In this document: positions 1 through 8,738 of the stretch, piece after piece | How the letters are laid out: each line of letters starts with the position of its first letter | Numbering within the stretch: the first letter of the stretch is position 1 | NCBI GenBank assembly: GCA_903912525.1 | Contig: CAIWHK010000040.1 | Coordinates: forward strand, 1-64,000 | DNA length: 64,000 bases | Direction: 5' to 3' | Source of the DNA: an uncultured bacterium | GTDB taxonomy: Bacteria > Krumholzibacteriota > Krumholzibacteriia > LZORAL124-64-63 | Notes under the pieces: model-generated | Database searches by the model: none | What the model saw: the letters and a program-made list of their open reading frames with translations, nothing else | Told to the model about the DNA's origin: nothing | Translations under genes and position numbers: made by a program

Positions 1-36
1 GGGCTATCCGCAGCGCCGAAGGCGCGAGGACTGCCC
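1..36. repeat. Conserved-core hairpin element, copy 1 (partial)
   Basis: The 30-nt core lies at 4-33. It begins CTATCCGCAG and ends GAGGACTG, as in the full copies at 20907-20994 and 24273-24356. The apex here is GCGCC-GAA-GGCGC, a fully paired stem with a GNA triloop. The left arm lies outside the window; only GGG/CCC pairing is visible beyond the core. It sits just downstream of the stop of the secreted endonuclease gene. Confidence 0.75.
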
Positions 37-75
37 GCCGATGTCGTGTGTGGCCCCGGTGCCTGTAGCGCGCCC

Positions 76-1914
76 TTACTTGGCGAGGACGACCGATCGC
101 GTCTCCCCCACCAACCGCCCATCCACCCGCGCGCTCAGCCTGACCATGTACACCCCGGACGCCACCGCGCGCCCGGCCGCATCCCGCCCATCCCAGGTCA
201 CGAAGTGTTCCCCGGCTTCGTACGAAGCCGCCGGGAACGCCCGCACCAGCCGCCCCGCCGCATCGTACACGTTCAGCGCCGCATCCCCCGCACGGTCCAT
301 CACGAAGCGCAGGTTTGTCGAGGGGTTGAACGGGTTCGGCGCATTGGCCAGCAGCCTGGCCGGCCCGACCACCGCGCCGGCGCCCGGCGGCACCGAAGAA
401 ACGTACGTGCCGACGGTGAAGTCGGCCACGCGCGGGGCGTGGTCGCTGGCGCCGGGGATGTCGGTCGCCAGCAGGCCGTTGATCGCGAGCGTGGCCGGCA
501 GCATCGTGCGCGTCTCGACGATGAAGTGGTTGTGCACGGTCAGCGCGCTGTCCGTGTAGAAGATCCAGTCCAGCAGGCCCGGGTAGAAGCTGCTGCTGTC
601 GCTGCGCCAGGTGTAGCTGGCGCGGCCGTCGGGGTGGCGCGACGGCGGCACGGCCAGCGGGGTGCCGTCCCAGTCGGGCGGCGAGTCGGCGCCGTAGGTG
701 ACGTTGTCGACGATGTCGCCGGTCACGATCGTGTCCAGCTGCTGCCGCCAGCCCACAAGGTTCATGTCGCCGGCGATCACGATCGGCGTGTCCTGCGGCA
801 GCGTGATGACGCCGCCGGCCGTGCGCGCGTCGCGGATGAACGCCACGATGCGGTCGGCCTCGATCTGCCGGCTGGCGTCGTCCGTGCAGCAGCGCAAATG
901 CGCCGCGATGAAGAGCAGGTCCTTCGTCTGCGACGGGCCCAGGTCGAGCAGGAACGCCGACTCGCGGTACGACGTGGTGCTGCCGATCAGCCAGGTCTGC
1001 GTGATCGGGTAGCGGCTGCAGACCACGTTCGCCGCATCGACCTTCGCCGTGTACCACGTCTGGCCGGCCCCACTCGGCAGGAACACTTCGACCTGCGTCT
1101 TGACCTGCGCCGCGGTGTGGTTGAAGACCTCGCAGAACAGCAGCACGTCGGGGTTGATCGCGTCGAGGATGCGGTTCTGGGCCGGCTGCTTCGCGGCCGT
1201 GAAGATGCCGTCGCTCAAAATGTTCCAGGTCGCGACGCGGATATCCGATGCGTTCTCGCGCGCCAGCGGGATCGTCGGCGCGATGTCGCTGCCGGCCACG
1301 AACGTGTAGCTGATGCTGCCGGTGTTGGGCGCCAGGTCGCCGCTGGTCGCGTCGCGCAGGATGAAGCGCACCGTCGGGTTCGCCATCAGCACCGACGTGC
1401 CGCCCGGGATGATGTTCCGCTTCAGCGCCACCTCGAATTGGTTGTTGCTGACCGTGGGGCCCATCATCAGGCCGATGTTGTCATGGGCCACCGTGTAGCT
1501 GGTGGCCGTCGGCTTGAACGTGCCGCTGCGCGTGCCGAACTTCCAGGTCAGTTCAGCGCCGATGCCGCCGAACGCCGTGCCGGTCGCCGCGTTCATGTCG
1601 GTATCGAGGTACAGCTCCATGTTCTGTTGCTCGTCCGGCTGCACATCGCCGGTCACCTCGAAGCGGATGTAGAGGTAGTCCTGGTCGTTGGCCACCGCGA
1701 CGTTGCGGAAGTCGACGGCGCCGCCATCGCCGGCGGCGTCCATGTACAGCGGGGTCACGTCGGCCCAGTCGTCGAAGGTCCCGTCCAGCTGGATGGGGCT
1801 CAGGTCGGCGCGGGCGGCGGGAGCCAGGGCAAATAGCGGCAACAGGATGGCTGCCAGGCGGCCGGCCAGGGGCCGCCGGCCGGTGATCATGGTGCGAAAC
1901 GTCACGTCGCTCAT
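76..1914 (-). CDS. Secreted endonuclease/exonuclease/phosphatase-family protein with FlgD-like C-terminus
   Basis: A 612-residue exported protein. A hydrophobic leader (about residues 9-35) is followed by a domain starting LSPIQLDGTFDDWADV, resembling CBM9-like sugar-binding modules. The endonuclease/exonuclease/phosphatase fold follows, with RVATWNILSDG, FCEVF, AAHLRCC, AGDMN and SDHAP motifs that match the metal-binding and catalytic Asn/Asp/His positions of the family. The last 85 residues (NAPNPFNPST through WDGRDAAGRAVASGVYMVRL) form a FlgD-like Ig domain of the kind that acts as a secretion or anchoring tag. The substrate (nucleic acid, lipid or inositol phosphate) cannot be told. An alternative start lies at 1890. 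It is divergent from the GAF-domain gene. Confidence 0.85.
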   Translation of the reverse strand: MSDVTFRTMITGRRPLAGRLAAILLPLFALAPAARADLSPIQLDGTFDDWADVTPLYMDAAGDGGAVDFRNVAVANDQDYLYIRFEVTGDVQPDEQQNMELYLDTDMNAATGTAFGGIGAELTWKFGTRSGTFKPTATSYTVAHDNIGLMMGPTVSNNQFEVALKRNIIPGGTSVLMANPTVRFILRDATSGDLAPNTGSISYTFVAGSDIAPTIPLARENASDIRVATWNILSDGIFTAAKQPAQNRILDAINPDVLLFCEVFNHTAAQVKTQVEVFLPSGAGQTWYTAKVDAANVVCSRYPITQTWLIGSTTSYRESAFLLDLGPSQTKDLLFIAAHLRCCTDDASRQIEADRIVAFIRDARTAGGVITLPQDTPIVIAGDMNLVGWRQQLDTIVTGDIVDNVTYGADSPPDWDGTPLAVPPSRHPDGRASYTWRSDSSSFYPGLLDWIFYTDSALTVHNHFIVETRTMLPATLAINGLLATDIPGASDHAPRVADFTVGTYVSSVPPGAGAVVGPARLLANAPNPFNPSTNLRFVMDRAGDAALNVYDAAGRLVRAFPAASYEAGEHFVTWDGRDAAGRAVASGVYMVRLSARVDGRLVGETRSVVLAK

Positions 1915-2202
1915 TCTCCGGGGTTGGGCGAAGCCAGGGGGGTTTTTGCCATTATATCATACCGGATCCCTTCTGCGCAAAATCTCCGGCGTTCCATCAG
2001 GTGAGCCGGTGGCGGCGGCGGATCTCCGGGGAGGGGCCCCGGCCGCCCGTCATTCCGTAACGGACCCCATGACAGGAATTTTCGGCGCCGCCCCCCATCG
2101 ATCACCAATGGCACCGTTCCTCGTCGTGATTCCAATAAAGACTTTTCTTTTCATCCGCACGTGTCATCATCAATCATTGTGATCGCATTCCTGAGGGTGG
2201 CG
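1915..2202. other. Divergent intergenic region
   Basis: This 288-bp gap separates two divergent genes. It includes a short AT-rich stretch (ATTATATCATACC, near 1952-1964) and another near 2130-2150 that could hold promoters for the two directions. No RNA gene or repeat was seen. Confidence 0.4.
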
Positions 2203-3051
2203 ATGATGGGGCGGAACGATTCCGGGCAACCGCAAGCGTCTGGCGGCGCAGACCATCGCCGCCTGTCCGCCGAGCACGCCCATGACGCCCTGCACACCAC
2301 GCTCAACCTGCTGCAGATGGTCGATGCCTCCTCGCTGGACGACCTCATCCAGCAGGGCCTCGACGATTCGGTCCGCCTGACCGACAGCCGGATCGGCTAC
2401 TTCCACTTCGTCAATGCCGACCAGGCCACCATCCGCCTGCACACCTGGTCCACCGGCACGAAGAAGATCTGCACGACCGTCGAGGCCACGCACTACCCGA
2501 TCGCGCAGGCGGGCATCTGGGTCGACTGCGTGCACCGGCGCGAGCCCGTCATCCACAACGACTACGCCAGCGAACCGCACCGCAAGGGCCTGCCCCAGGG
2601 GCACGCAACAGTGCTGCGCGACCTGGGCGTGCCCGTGTTCGAGGACGGCCAGATCGTCGCCGTGCTGGGCGTGGGCAACAAGGAGGCGCCGTACGACCAG
2701 TACGATGTCGACCTCACGCAACTGCTGGCGAACACGGTGTGGAGCATCGTCCATCGCAAGCGCGTGCAGGAGCACCTGCGCGAGCAGGTCGCTGCGCGCA
2801 CGGCCGAGCTGGAACAGCGGAACCTGGAGCTGCAAGAGGCGCTGAAAGACGTGCAGGTGCTCAGCGGCATCGTGCCGATCTGCTCGTACTGCAAGCAGAT
2901 CCGCGACGACCAGGGCTACTGGAACCACCTGGAGTCGTACCTGTCGGCGCATTCCGACGCGCGCTTCAGCCACGGCATCTGCCCGACGTGCGCCGCGAAG
3001 GAATTCCCGGGCTGGCGCCTCGATGATCCCGACGCGCCCGCGCCCGAATAG
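2203..3051 (+). CDS. GAF-domain sensory protein with C-terminal cysteine motif
   Basis: The GAF domain spans about residues 35-200, including GYFHFVNADQ, the VNKEAPY-like strand GVGNKEAPYDQYDV, and the HATVLRDLGVPVF segment. A predicted coiled coil (RTAELEQRNLELQEALKDVQ) follows. The tail has the widespread sensor motif LSGIVPICSYCKQIRDDQG...FSHGICPTC, with four Cys that may bind metal or act as a redox site. This motif is common in response regulators and GAF/PAS sensors of environmental bacteria. No kinase or cyclase output domain is present, so it may act by protein interaction. The start at 2203 or 2206 follows GAGGGTGG; a GTG at 2161 would add 14 residues with no clear ribosome site. Confidence 0.8.
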   Translation: MMGRNDSGQPQASGGADHRRLSAEHAHDALHTTLNLLQMVDASSLDDLIQQGLDDSVRLTDSRIGYFHFVNADQATIRLHTWSTGTKKICTTVEATHYPIAQAGIWVDCVHRREPVIHNDYASEPHRKGLPQGHATVLRDLGVPVFEDGQIVAVLGVGNKEAPYDQYDVDLTQLLANTVWSIVHRKRVQEHLREQVAARTAELEQRNLELQEALKDVQVLSGIVPICSYCKQIRDDQGYWNHLESYLSAHSDARFSHGICPTCAAKEFPGWRLDDPDAPAPE

Positions 3052-3057
3052 CCCGCC

Positions 3058-5211
3058 CTACTCGACCGCGATCGGGAATCCCGCCGCTTCCCAGGCCAGC
3101 ATGCCGCCGCGCAGTGTGAATGCCTGCGGGTGGCCCAGGTCCAGCATGATGCCGGCGGCCATCGCGCTGCGCCGGCCGATGCGGCTGACGAAGACCAGTT
3201 CGCGATCCTGCGGCAGCGACGTGCCCTCCAGCGCCATCAGCCTCAGCGGCAGGTTGCGGGCCTGGCCGATGTGCCAGCCGCGGAACTCGCCCGGTTCGCC
3301 CACGTCGATGACCAGCGTCGTCGAGTCGGGAGCCTCGAGCCGCGCGCGCAGGTCGCTGGGCGACAGTTCGGCCGGCGTGTGCTCGGGCAGCTGCGCGAAG
3401 TCGGGCAGCCGCGCCAGGTGCGGGTCCTTGGGGATGGCCTGGCATTCGCCGAACACGCGCTCGGTGCACTCGTACACGCAGAAGCCCGGGTTCAGCACCT
3501 TGTGGAACAGGTGGCTGATGGCGTTGTGCTGGTCCAGCACATTGTCGGCGCCCAGCAGCGCATCGAACCCGTACAGCGTGCACATCTGGCGCACGTCCGG
3601 GCGCACGCCTTCCAGGAAGACGTCGCCGCCGCGCCGACGGTACAGCCGCACCACCGACTCGAGCATGTGGATGCCGCTGACGTCGCAGTGGTCGACCATG
3701 TGCAGCCGCAGCAGCAGGAACTTCTGCCGCGGGTGCGCCTCGTGGTTGGCGCGGATGGCGTCCTCGACGTGGTTGACGGCGCCGAAGTAAAGCGGGCCCT
3801 CGATCTCGATGATGCCCAGCTGCGGGCACGACGGGTGGCCCTCGGCCCGCACGAAGTGGCGGAAGTTCTCGTCCGGAACCACCGGGTTGACGCCCGGCGT
3901 CGAGGTCTTCAGCAGGAAACGCCCGAACGAGACCAGCACGCCGGCCAGGATCGCGAACTGCAGCGGCATCGTCAGCGCCGAGACGAACGTGGCGACCATG
4001 ATCGAGGTGTCGCCGCGGCTCGTGCGGATCACCCGCACGATCTCCTTGCGGTCGATCAGGTTCGCGGCCGTCAGGATCAGGATGCCGGCCAGCGCCGCGC
4101 GCGGCAGGTACGCGGCCAGGGGCGCCGCCGCCAGCGTGATCAACAACAGCCAGACGCCGCTGCTGGCCGCGGCGATGGGCGTGCGGCCGCCGGCTTCACG
4201 GTTGGTGGCCGAACGCAGCCACGAACCGGTGCACGCGAAGCCCGAGAACAGGCCGCTGGCCACGCTGGCCAGGCCCTGGCCCACGAACTCCTGGTTGATG
4301 TCCAGCCGCTCGCTGTCGCGCGCCGCCAGCGTGCGCGCCATCGACATCGATTCGACCAGCCCGATGGCCGCCACCGCGACGGCACCCGGCGCCAGCCGCC
4401 AGATCAGCGCCATGTTCACCAGCGGCAGGTGCGCCAGCGGCGGCAACGAACGCGGGATGGCGCCCAGCACCTTCACGCCCTGATCGTCCAGGTTCAGCAG
4501 CGCGGTGGCCGCCGACGCGGCCGCCATCGCCACGAAGGCGCCCGGCACGCGCGGCCCCCCGCGCTTGAACATCAGCATGATCAGCATCGCACCGAGGGTC
4601 ACCAGCACGCTGGTCCAGTGGATGTGGTGGATCTGCAGCAGCAGCATGCGCACCGTCAGGCCGGCCTCGGGCGTGCTGGGGATGTCCACGCGCAGCACAT
4701 GGCGCATCTCGTTCAGGCCGATGAGCACGCCGGCGCCGGCGGCGAACCCGACGATGACGCTGTCGGCCACGAAGTGCACGAGCACGCCCAGGCGCGCCAG
4801 GCCCAGCGTCAGGCGCAACACGCCGACCATCACCGCCAGGTAGCCGGCGGCGCGGATGTACTCGTCGGTGCCGGGGGTGGCCGCCGTCAGCAGCGTCGCG
4901 AAGATCAGCATGCTGCTGGTGTTGGTCGGGCCGGTCTGCAGCAGGCGCGAGCTGCCCCACAGCGCGCCGACGATGGCCGCCACGACGCCGGTGTACAGGC
5001 CCATCTGCGGCGGCAGTTCGGCCAGGGTCGCGAACGCGATCGCCTGCGGCAGCAGCACGACGGCGATCGTCAGGCCGGCCAGGAGGTCGGGCTTCAGGTT
5101 CGCGGGGCGGTCGTAGCCGCGGAAGATGGCCGCGGGCCGGGCAAAGAACACCGACTCGGCGGCGAACCAGCGCCGCACGGGTTGGAGTCGGTCTGCCAGG
5201 CGTGCGTTCAA
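3058..5211 (-). CDS. SulP-family anion transporter with STAS and rhodanese-like domains
   Basis: A 717-residue inner-membrane protein. Residues about 30-430 are the SulP transmembrane core (DLLAGLTIAVVLLPQAIAFA, then GFACTGSWLRSATNREAGGRTPIAA), which carries sulfate, bicarbonate or related anions. A STAS domain follows (about 455-575; GIIEIEGPLYFGAV, HCDVSGIHMLE). The final 95 residues are a rhodanese-like domain. Its active-site loop reads SRIGRRS where catalytic rhodaneses have CxxGxRS, so Ser replaces the sulfur-carrying Cys and the domain is probably a sensor or binding module. The start codon overlaps the glpX stop (ATGA), giving a glpX-sulP transcription unit. The transported anion is unknown; sulfate is suggested only by the rhodanese fusion. 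Confidence 0.88.
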   Translation of the reverse strand: MNARLADRLQPVRRWFAAESVFFARPAAIFRGYDRPANLKPDLLAGLTIAVVLLPQAIAFATLAELPPQMGLYTGVVAAIVGALWGSSRLLQTGPTNTSSMLIFATLLTAATPGTDEYIRAAGYLAVMVGVLRLTLGLARLGVLVHFVADSVIVGFAAGAGVLIGLNEMRHVLRVDIPSTPEAGLTVRMLLLQIHHIHWTSVLVTLGAMLIMLMFKRGGPRVPGAFVAMAAASAATALLNLDDQGVKVLGAIPRSLPPLAHLPLVNMALIWRLAPGAVAVAAIGLVESMSMARTLAARDSERLDINQEFVGQGLASVASGLFSGFACTGSWLRSATNREAGGRTPIAAASSGVWLLLITLAAAPLAAYLPRAALAGILILTAANLIDRKEIVRVIRTSRGDTSIMVATFVSALTMPLQFAILAGVLVSFGRFLLKTSTPGVNPVVPDENFRHFVRAEGHPSCPQLGIIEIEGPLYFGAVNHVEDAIRANHEAHPRQKFLLLRLHMVDHCDVSGIHMLESVVRLYRRRGGDVFLEGVRPDVRQMCTLYGFDALLGADNVLDQHNAISHLFHKVLNPGFCVYECTERVFGECQAIPKDPHLARLPDFAQLPEHTPAELSPSDLRARLEAPDSTTLVIDVGEPGEFRGWHIGQARNLPLRLMALEGTSLPQDRELVFVSRIGRRSAMAAGIMLDLGHPQAFTLRGGMLAWEAAGFPIAVE

Positions 5212-6203
5212 CGCGGGCGGTGCTCCGTGGCCATGAACCGGCGCGTGCCGGTCTCGTAGCGAAGGACCAGTGATTGCGTCTCGGCGGTGTCGCCCAGGTA
5301 GCGCACGCCGCTCAGCAGCGCGCTCTCGGTGACGCCGGTCGCGGAGAAGAATACCTCGTCGCCGCGGATCAGGTCGTCGGTCGTCAGCACCTTCGCCAGG
5401 TCCATGCCGGCGTCCAGGCAGGCGCGGCGCTCATCTTCATCCATCGGCTCGACGCGGCCGAGCATCGCCCCGCCCAGCGCCTTCACGGCGCAGGCCGCGA
5501 GCAGGCCCTCGGCCGCGCCGCCGACGCCGATCATCATGTCGATGTTCGCGCGCGCATCGGCCGCCAGCAGCGAGCCGCCGACGTCGCCGCCCCCGCGCAG
5601 CACGACGCGGGCGCCGGCCTTGCGCAGGTCGATGATCAGCTGCTCGTGGCGCGGGCGGTTGACGACGAACACGGCCAGGTCGCGGATGTCCTTGCCCTTG
5701 GCGCGCGCGACGGCGGCCAGCGTCCAGCCGACGGGCGCATCGAGCGCCTCGGGCCCGAGCGTGCCGGCCACGGTGCGATCGACGACCAGCTTGTACATGT
5801 AGACGGCCGGGCCGGGGCGCCACATCGCCCCGCGCGGGGCCAGCGCCGCGGCGGCCAGCGCGCCGGGCTTGCCCTTGGCCACGAGCGTGGCGCCGTCGAT
5901 GGCGTTGACTTCCACATCCAGTTCGGGTCCATCGCCCGTGCCCACGTCCTGGCCGCTGTCGAGCGGCGAACCGACGTGCAGCCGGCCTTCCTCGCCGCTG
6001 ACGATGCGCCCGCGCATCGGCAGCAGGTTCAGGGCGTGGGCCATCGACTGCTGGGCGGCCTCGTCGGCGGCGTCGCGGTCGCCGCGGCCCATCCAGCGGC
6101 CGGCGGCCAGCGCGGCCGCTTCGGTGACGCGCACCAGGCCGAGCCCGGGGTGATGCGGCGGCTCGCGGTCGCCGAACTGGAAGTCGTGGTGGTTCTGGGT
6201 CAT
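5208..6203 (-). CDS. glpX: Class II fructose-1,6-bisphosphatase
   Basis: The GlpX family hydrolyses fructose 1,6-bisphosphate to fructose 6-phosphate in gluconeogenesis (some members also act on sedoheptulose bisphosphate). Family features are the ATEAAALAAGRWMGRGD-like N-terminus, DGPELDVEVNAIDGATLVAKG, GGDVGGSLLAADARANIDMMIGVGG-type phosphate-binding segments, and LTTDDLIRGDEVFFSATGVTE. The length of 331 residues is usual. The ATG at 6203 was chosen because AGGGAG precedes it by about 10 nt; upstream in-frame ATGs lack support. It is translationally coupled to the SulP gene. Confidence 0.92.
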   Translation of the reverse strand: MTQNHHDFQFGDREPPHHPGLGLVRVTEAAALAAGRWMGRGDRDAADEAAQQSMAHALNLLPMRGRIVSGEEGRLHVGSPLDSGQDVGTGDGPELDVEVNAIDGATLVAKGKPGALAAAALAPRGAMWRPGPAVYMYKLVVDRTVAGTLGPEALDAPVGWTLAAVARAKGKDIRDLAVFVVNRPRHEQLIIDLRKAGARVVLRGGGDVGGSLLAADARANIDMMIGVGGAAEGLLAACAVKALGGAMLGRVEPMDEDERRACLDAGMDLAKVLTTDDLIRGDEVFFSATGVTESALLSGVRYLGDTAETQSLVLRYETGTRRFMATEHRPR

Positions 6204-6337
6204 GGCGGTGTGCTCCCTGGCCGGAGGTTCGCCGCCCATGATACGTCCGCCCGGCCGCAAACGGCAGGGGAAACATGGGCGGCGTCCAGGTCCGAAAACG
6301 GCGAGTCTCGGCGCCGGGCGCGGTGTATCATGGGCCC

Positions 6338-7777
6338 ATGGAACTGGACGACGACATCTGCTACCGCGCCGTGACCAGCCGCGACGCCCGTTTCGACGGT
6401 CGGTTCTTCACCGCCGTGCGCACGACGGGCATCTACTGCCGGCCGGTGTGCCCGGCCGTGACGCCGCGCCGCAAGAACGTCACGTTCTACGCCTGCGCCG
6501 CCGCCGCCGAGCAGGCCGGCTACCGGCCGTGCAAGCGCTGCCGGCCCGAGGCCTCGCCCGGCACGCCGGCCTGGCTGGGCACGTCGTCCACCGTCTCACG
6601 CGCGGTGCGCTGCATCGCCGAGGGCGCGCTGGACGACGGCTCGGTCGACGACCTGGCCGCCCGCCTGGGCCTCGGTCCCCGCCAGTTGACACGGTTGTGC
6701 GAACGTCACCTCGGGACGACGCCCGTGCGCCTGGCCCAGACCCGCCGCGTGCACTTCGCGCGCGGGCTCATCGAACATTCATCGCTGTCGATGACGCAGG
6801 TCGCGCTGGCCGCCGGGTTCGGCTCGCTGCGGCGGTTCAACACGCTGCTGAAGGCGACCTATGGCTGCGCGCCGCGGGAATTGCGCCGGCGCAATTGCCC
6901 GATCTCCGCGCCGGCCGACGCAGCCCTCGCCACGCTGGCCTGCCGCCTCCCCTACCGTCCGCCCTACGACTGGGCGCAACTGGCAGGCTTCCTGCGGGGC
7001 CGCGCCATCCCGGGCGTCGAAGTGGCGGACGATGACCGCTACGCACGCACGCTGGCGCTGCCGGACGGCCGCACCGGCTTCCTGCAGGTGACGCCCGGCG
7101 CGGGCGACTGGCTGGACCTGGAACTGGCCTTGCCCGACCTGACAGGCGCCATCGCGCTGGTGGCGCGCGTGCGGCGGATGTTCGACTGCGGCGCCGACCC
7201 CGCCGCGATCGCCGACCACCTGGCGCGCGATGCGGCACTCAAGCCGCTCGTGAAGCGCCGCCCCGGCCTGCGCCTGCCGTCGGCGTTCGACCCGTTCGAG
7301 CTCGGCGTGCGCGCGATTGTCGGGCAGCAGGTCACCGTGAAGGCGGCGACGACCGTGACCGGGCGCGTGGCGGCCCGCTGCGGCCGGCCACTGGCCGAAC
7401 CGCGCGGCGCGCTGACGCACCTGTTCCCGGCGCCGGGCGCGCTGGCGAACGCCGACCTGGACGGCCTCGGCCTGACGACGCAGCGCGCGCGGACGTTGCG
7501 CACGTTCGCGCAGGCGGTGGCCGATGGCACGCTGGAACTGGACACGCCGCGCGGTCCCGACGAGTTCGCCGCGCGCCTGATGGCCCTGCCGGGCATCGGC
7601 CCCTGGACCGCGCAGTACGTCGCGCTGCGCGCGTTCGGCGAGCCGGATGCGTTCCCGCTGGGCGACCTCGGGCTGAAGCATGCGCTGCCGGGCGTCGACC
7701 TGGCGGCGCGCAGCACAGCGTGGAGCCCGTGGCGCGGCTACGCGGCGCTGCATTTGTGGGCGGGGCTGGGAGACTGA
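6338..7777 (+). CDS. Ada-type regulator fused to AlkA-type DNA-3-methyladenine glycosylase
   Basis: Domain order is Ada zinc domain (about 1-75; CRPVCP and CKRC cysteines, the first being the expected methyl-phosphotriester acceptor), AraC-type HTH (about 80-185; QVALAAGFGSLRRFN), AlkA N-terminal domain (about 205-290) and HhH-GPD glycosylase (about 310-479). The glycosylase hairpin is LPGIGPWTAQY, and the catalytic Asp is likely the one in FPLGDLGL. Such fusions sense methylated DNA backbone, activate the adaptive response and excise alkylated bases. The O6-methylguanine transferase domain of E. coli Ada is absent and is supplied by the next gene. A TTGCGCCGGCGCAA palindrome encodes the linker ELRRRNC between the AraC and AlkA parts. 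Confidence 0.93.
   Translation: MELDDDICYRAVTSRDARFDGRFFTAVRTTGIYCRPVCPAVTPRRKNVTFYACAAAAEQAGYRPCKRCRPEASPGTPAWLGTSSTVSRAVRCIAEGALDDGSVDDLAARLGLGPRQLTRLCERHLGTTPVRLAQTRRVHFARGLIEHSSLSMTQVALAAGFGSLRRFNTLLKATYGCAPRELRRRNCPISAPADAALATLACRLPYRPPYDWAQLAGFLRGRAIPGVEVADDDRYARTLALPDGRTGFLQVTPGAGDWLDLELALPDLTGAIALVARVRRMFDCGADPAAIADHLARDAALKPLVKRRPGLRLPSAFDPFELGVRAIVGQQVTVKAATTVTGRVAARCGRPLAEPRGALTHLFPAPGALANADLDGLGLTTQRARTLRTFAQAVADGTLELDTPRGPDEFAARLMALPGIGPWTAQYVALRAFGEPDAFPLGDLGLKHALPGVDLAARSTAWSPWRGYAALHLWAGLGD
6879..6896. repeat. TTGCGCCGGCGCAA palindrome inside ada-alkA
   Basis: AATTGCGCCGGCGCAATT is a perfect palindrome read as EL-RRR-NC at the junction between the AraC and AlkA domains. It matches the 14-bp core of the repeat family found elsewhere in the window. 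Being alone at this end, it could be chance. Confidence 0.6.
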
Positions 7778-7809
7778 ACCCGAAAGGCACAAGCCAAGGA
7801 GAGTCCGCG

Positions 7810-8301
7810 ATGGCGATCGTCTACGTCACCGATTACAAGTCGCCCCTGGGCAAGCTGGTGCTCGAGAGCGACGGCAAGGCGCTGCTGCGCCTGCGCCTGC
7901 CGGGAGAAAACGAACCCGTCGCAACGGCCGTGGGCCCGGACGACCAGGTCGTGCGCGACCGGCAGCCGTTCGCCGCGGTCATCGCCCAGCTGGATGAGTA
8001 CTTCGCCGGCACGCGGAAGAAGTTCGACGTGCCGCTGAAGCCGCGCGGCACGCCGTTCCAGCTGAAGGTGTGGCAGCAGCTGCGGAAGATCCCCTACGGC
8101 CGCACGATCACGTACGCGACGCTGGCGCACCGCGCCGGCAACGACAGCGCCTGCCGCGCGGTCGGCGCCGCGAACGGGCGCAACCCGCTGCCGATCATCG
8201 TGCCGTGCCACCGCGTCATCGGCTCGAACGGTTCGCTGACGGGGTTCGGGGGCGGGATCGAGGCGAAGCAGAAGCTGCTCACGCTCGAGGGCGCGCTGTA
8301 G
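7810..8301 (+). CDS. ogt: Methylated-DNA--protein-cysteine methyltransferase
   Basis: This enzyme removes methyl groups from O6-methylguanine onto its own cysteine. The 163-residue protein has the family's IPYGRTITYATLAHRAGN segment, the active site PCHRVIGSNGSLTGFGGG (Cys near residue 131) and the RAVGAANGRNPLPIIVPCH core. It lies 32 nt after the Ada-AlkA gene in the same direction. The pair is probably one adaptive-response operon, with AAGGAGAG before the ATG as the ribosome site. Confidence 0.95.
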   Translation: MAIVYVTDYKSPLGKLVLESDGKALLRLRLPGENEPVATAVGPDDQVVRDRQPFAAVIAQLDEYFAGTRKKFDVPLKPRGTPFQLKVWQQLRKIPYGRTITYATLAHRAGNDSACRAVGAANGRNPLPIIVPCHRVIGSNGSLTGFGGGIEAKQKLLTLEGAL

Positions 8302-8314
8302 TCAGCCGCCGACG

Positions 8315-8686
8315 CTACTCGACGCCCGGCGCCGCGTTCCCGGGCGCATGCTGCGTCGCGGCCGTCGTCACGCCGTACTGCGCCGACCAGTCGGCCGTGT
8401 GCACGCGGTACCAGAAGCCGGCCGGCACGCGCAGCACCTGGCCGGGGATCATCGTGGCGATCTCCTCGCCGCCGGGCCCCAGCAGCGTCACCTCGGCGCG
8501 GCCCGAGAGCTGGTGCAGCAATGCGTCGCCGCCCACGTGGCGCGTCCACGGCCCGGTGCCCTTGAAGTGGCCGATCCACAGCTGTCCGTCGTTGAACGGC
8601 GACGGCACCCAGTACTGGGCGCTGCCGTCGTCACTGGTCCACTGTGGCGGGCTCTTGAGGGTCTCGACCAGGTCGATCGGGCGCAC
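8315..8686 (-). CDS. Cupin-domain protein
   Basis: A 123-residue small beta-barrel protein. The second half (HQLSGRAEVTLLGPGGEE, MIPGQVLRVPAGFWYRVHTAD) has the PG...PxGxxH/Y pattern of cupin motif 2. Motif 1 is weak (HVGGDALLHQLSG), so metal binding is uncertain. The start is GTG at 8686, preceded by GGAGG. It lies 52 nt downstream of ugpQ in the same orientation and converges with ogt. The function is unknown. Confidence 0.75.
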   Translation of the reverse strand: MRPIDLVETLKSPPQWTSDDGSAQYWVPSPFNDGQLWIGHFKGTGPWTRHVGGDALLHQLSGRAEVTLLGPGGEEIATMIPGQVLRVPAGFWYRVHTADWSAQYGVTTAATQHAPGNAAPGVE

Positions 8687-8738
8687 GTCGGTTCCTCCGG
8701 TTGCCGGTTCGCGTCGGGCCAGGCCTGCGGGATGGCGG

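Noticed and set aside
46-1836. Long open frames antisense to real genes (for example opposite the endonuclease, sulP, hflX, ABC-F, gyrA and recF genes)
   Set aside because: High GC content removes stop codons from the other frames. Their translations are low-complexity Arg/Ala/Gly/Pro strings with no domain, while the opposite strand encodes recognisable proteins.
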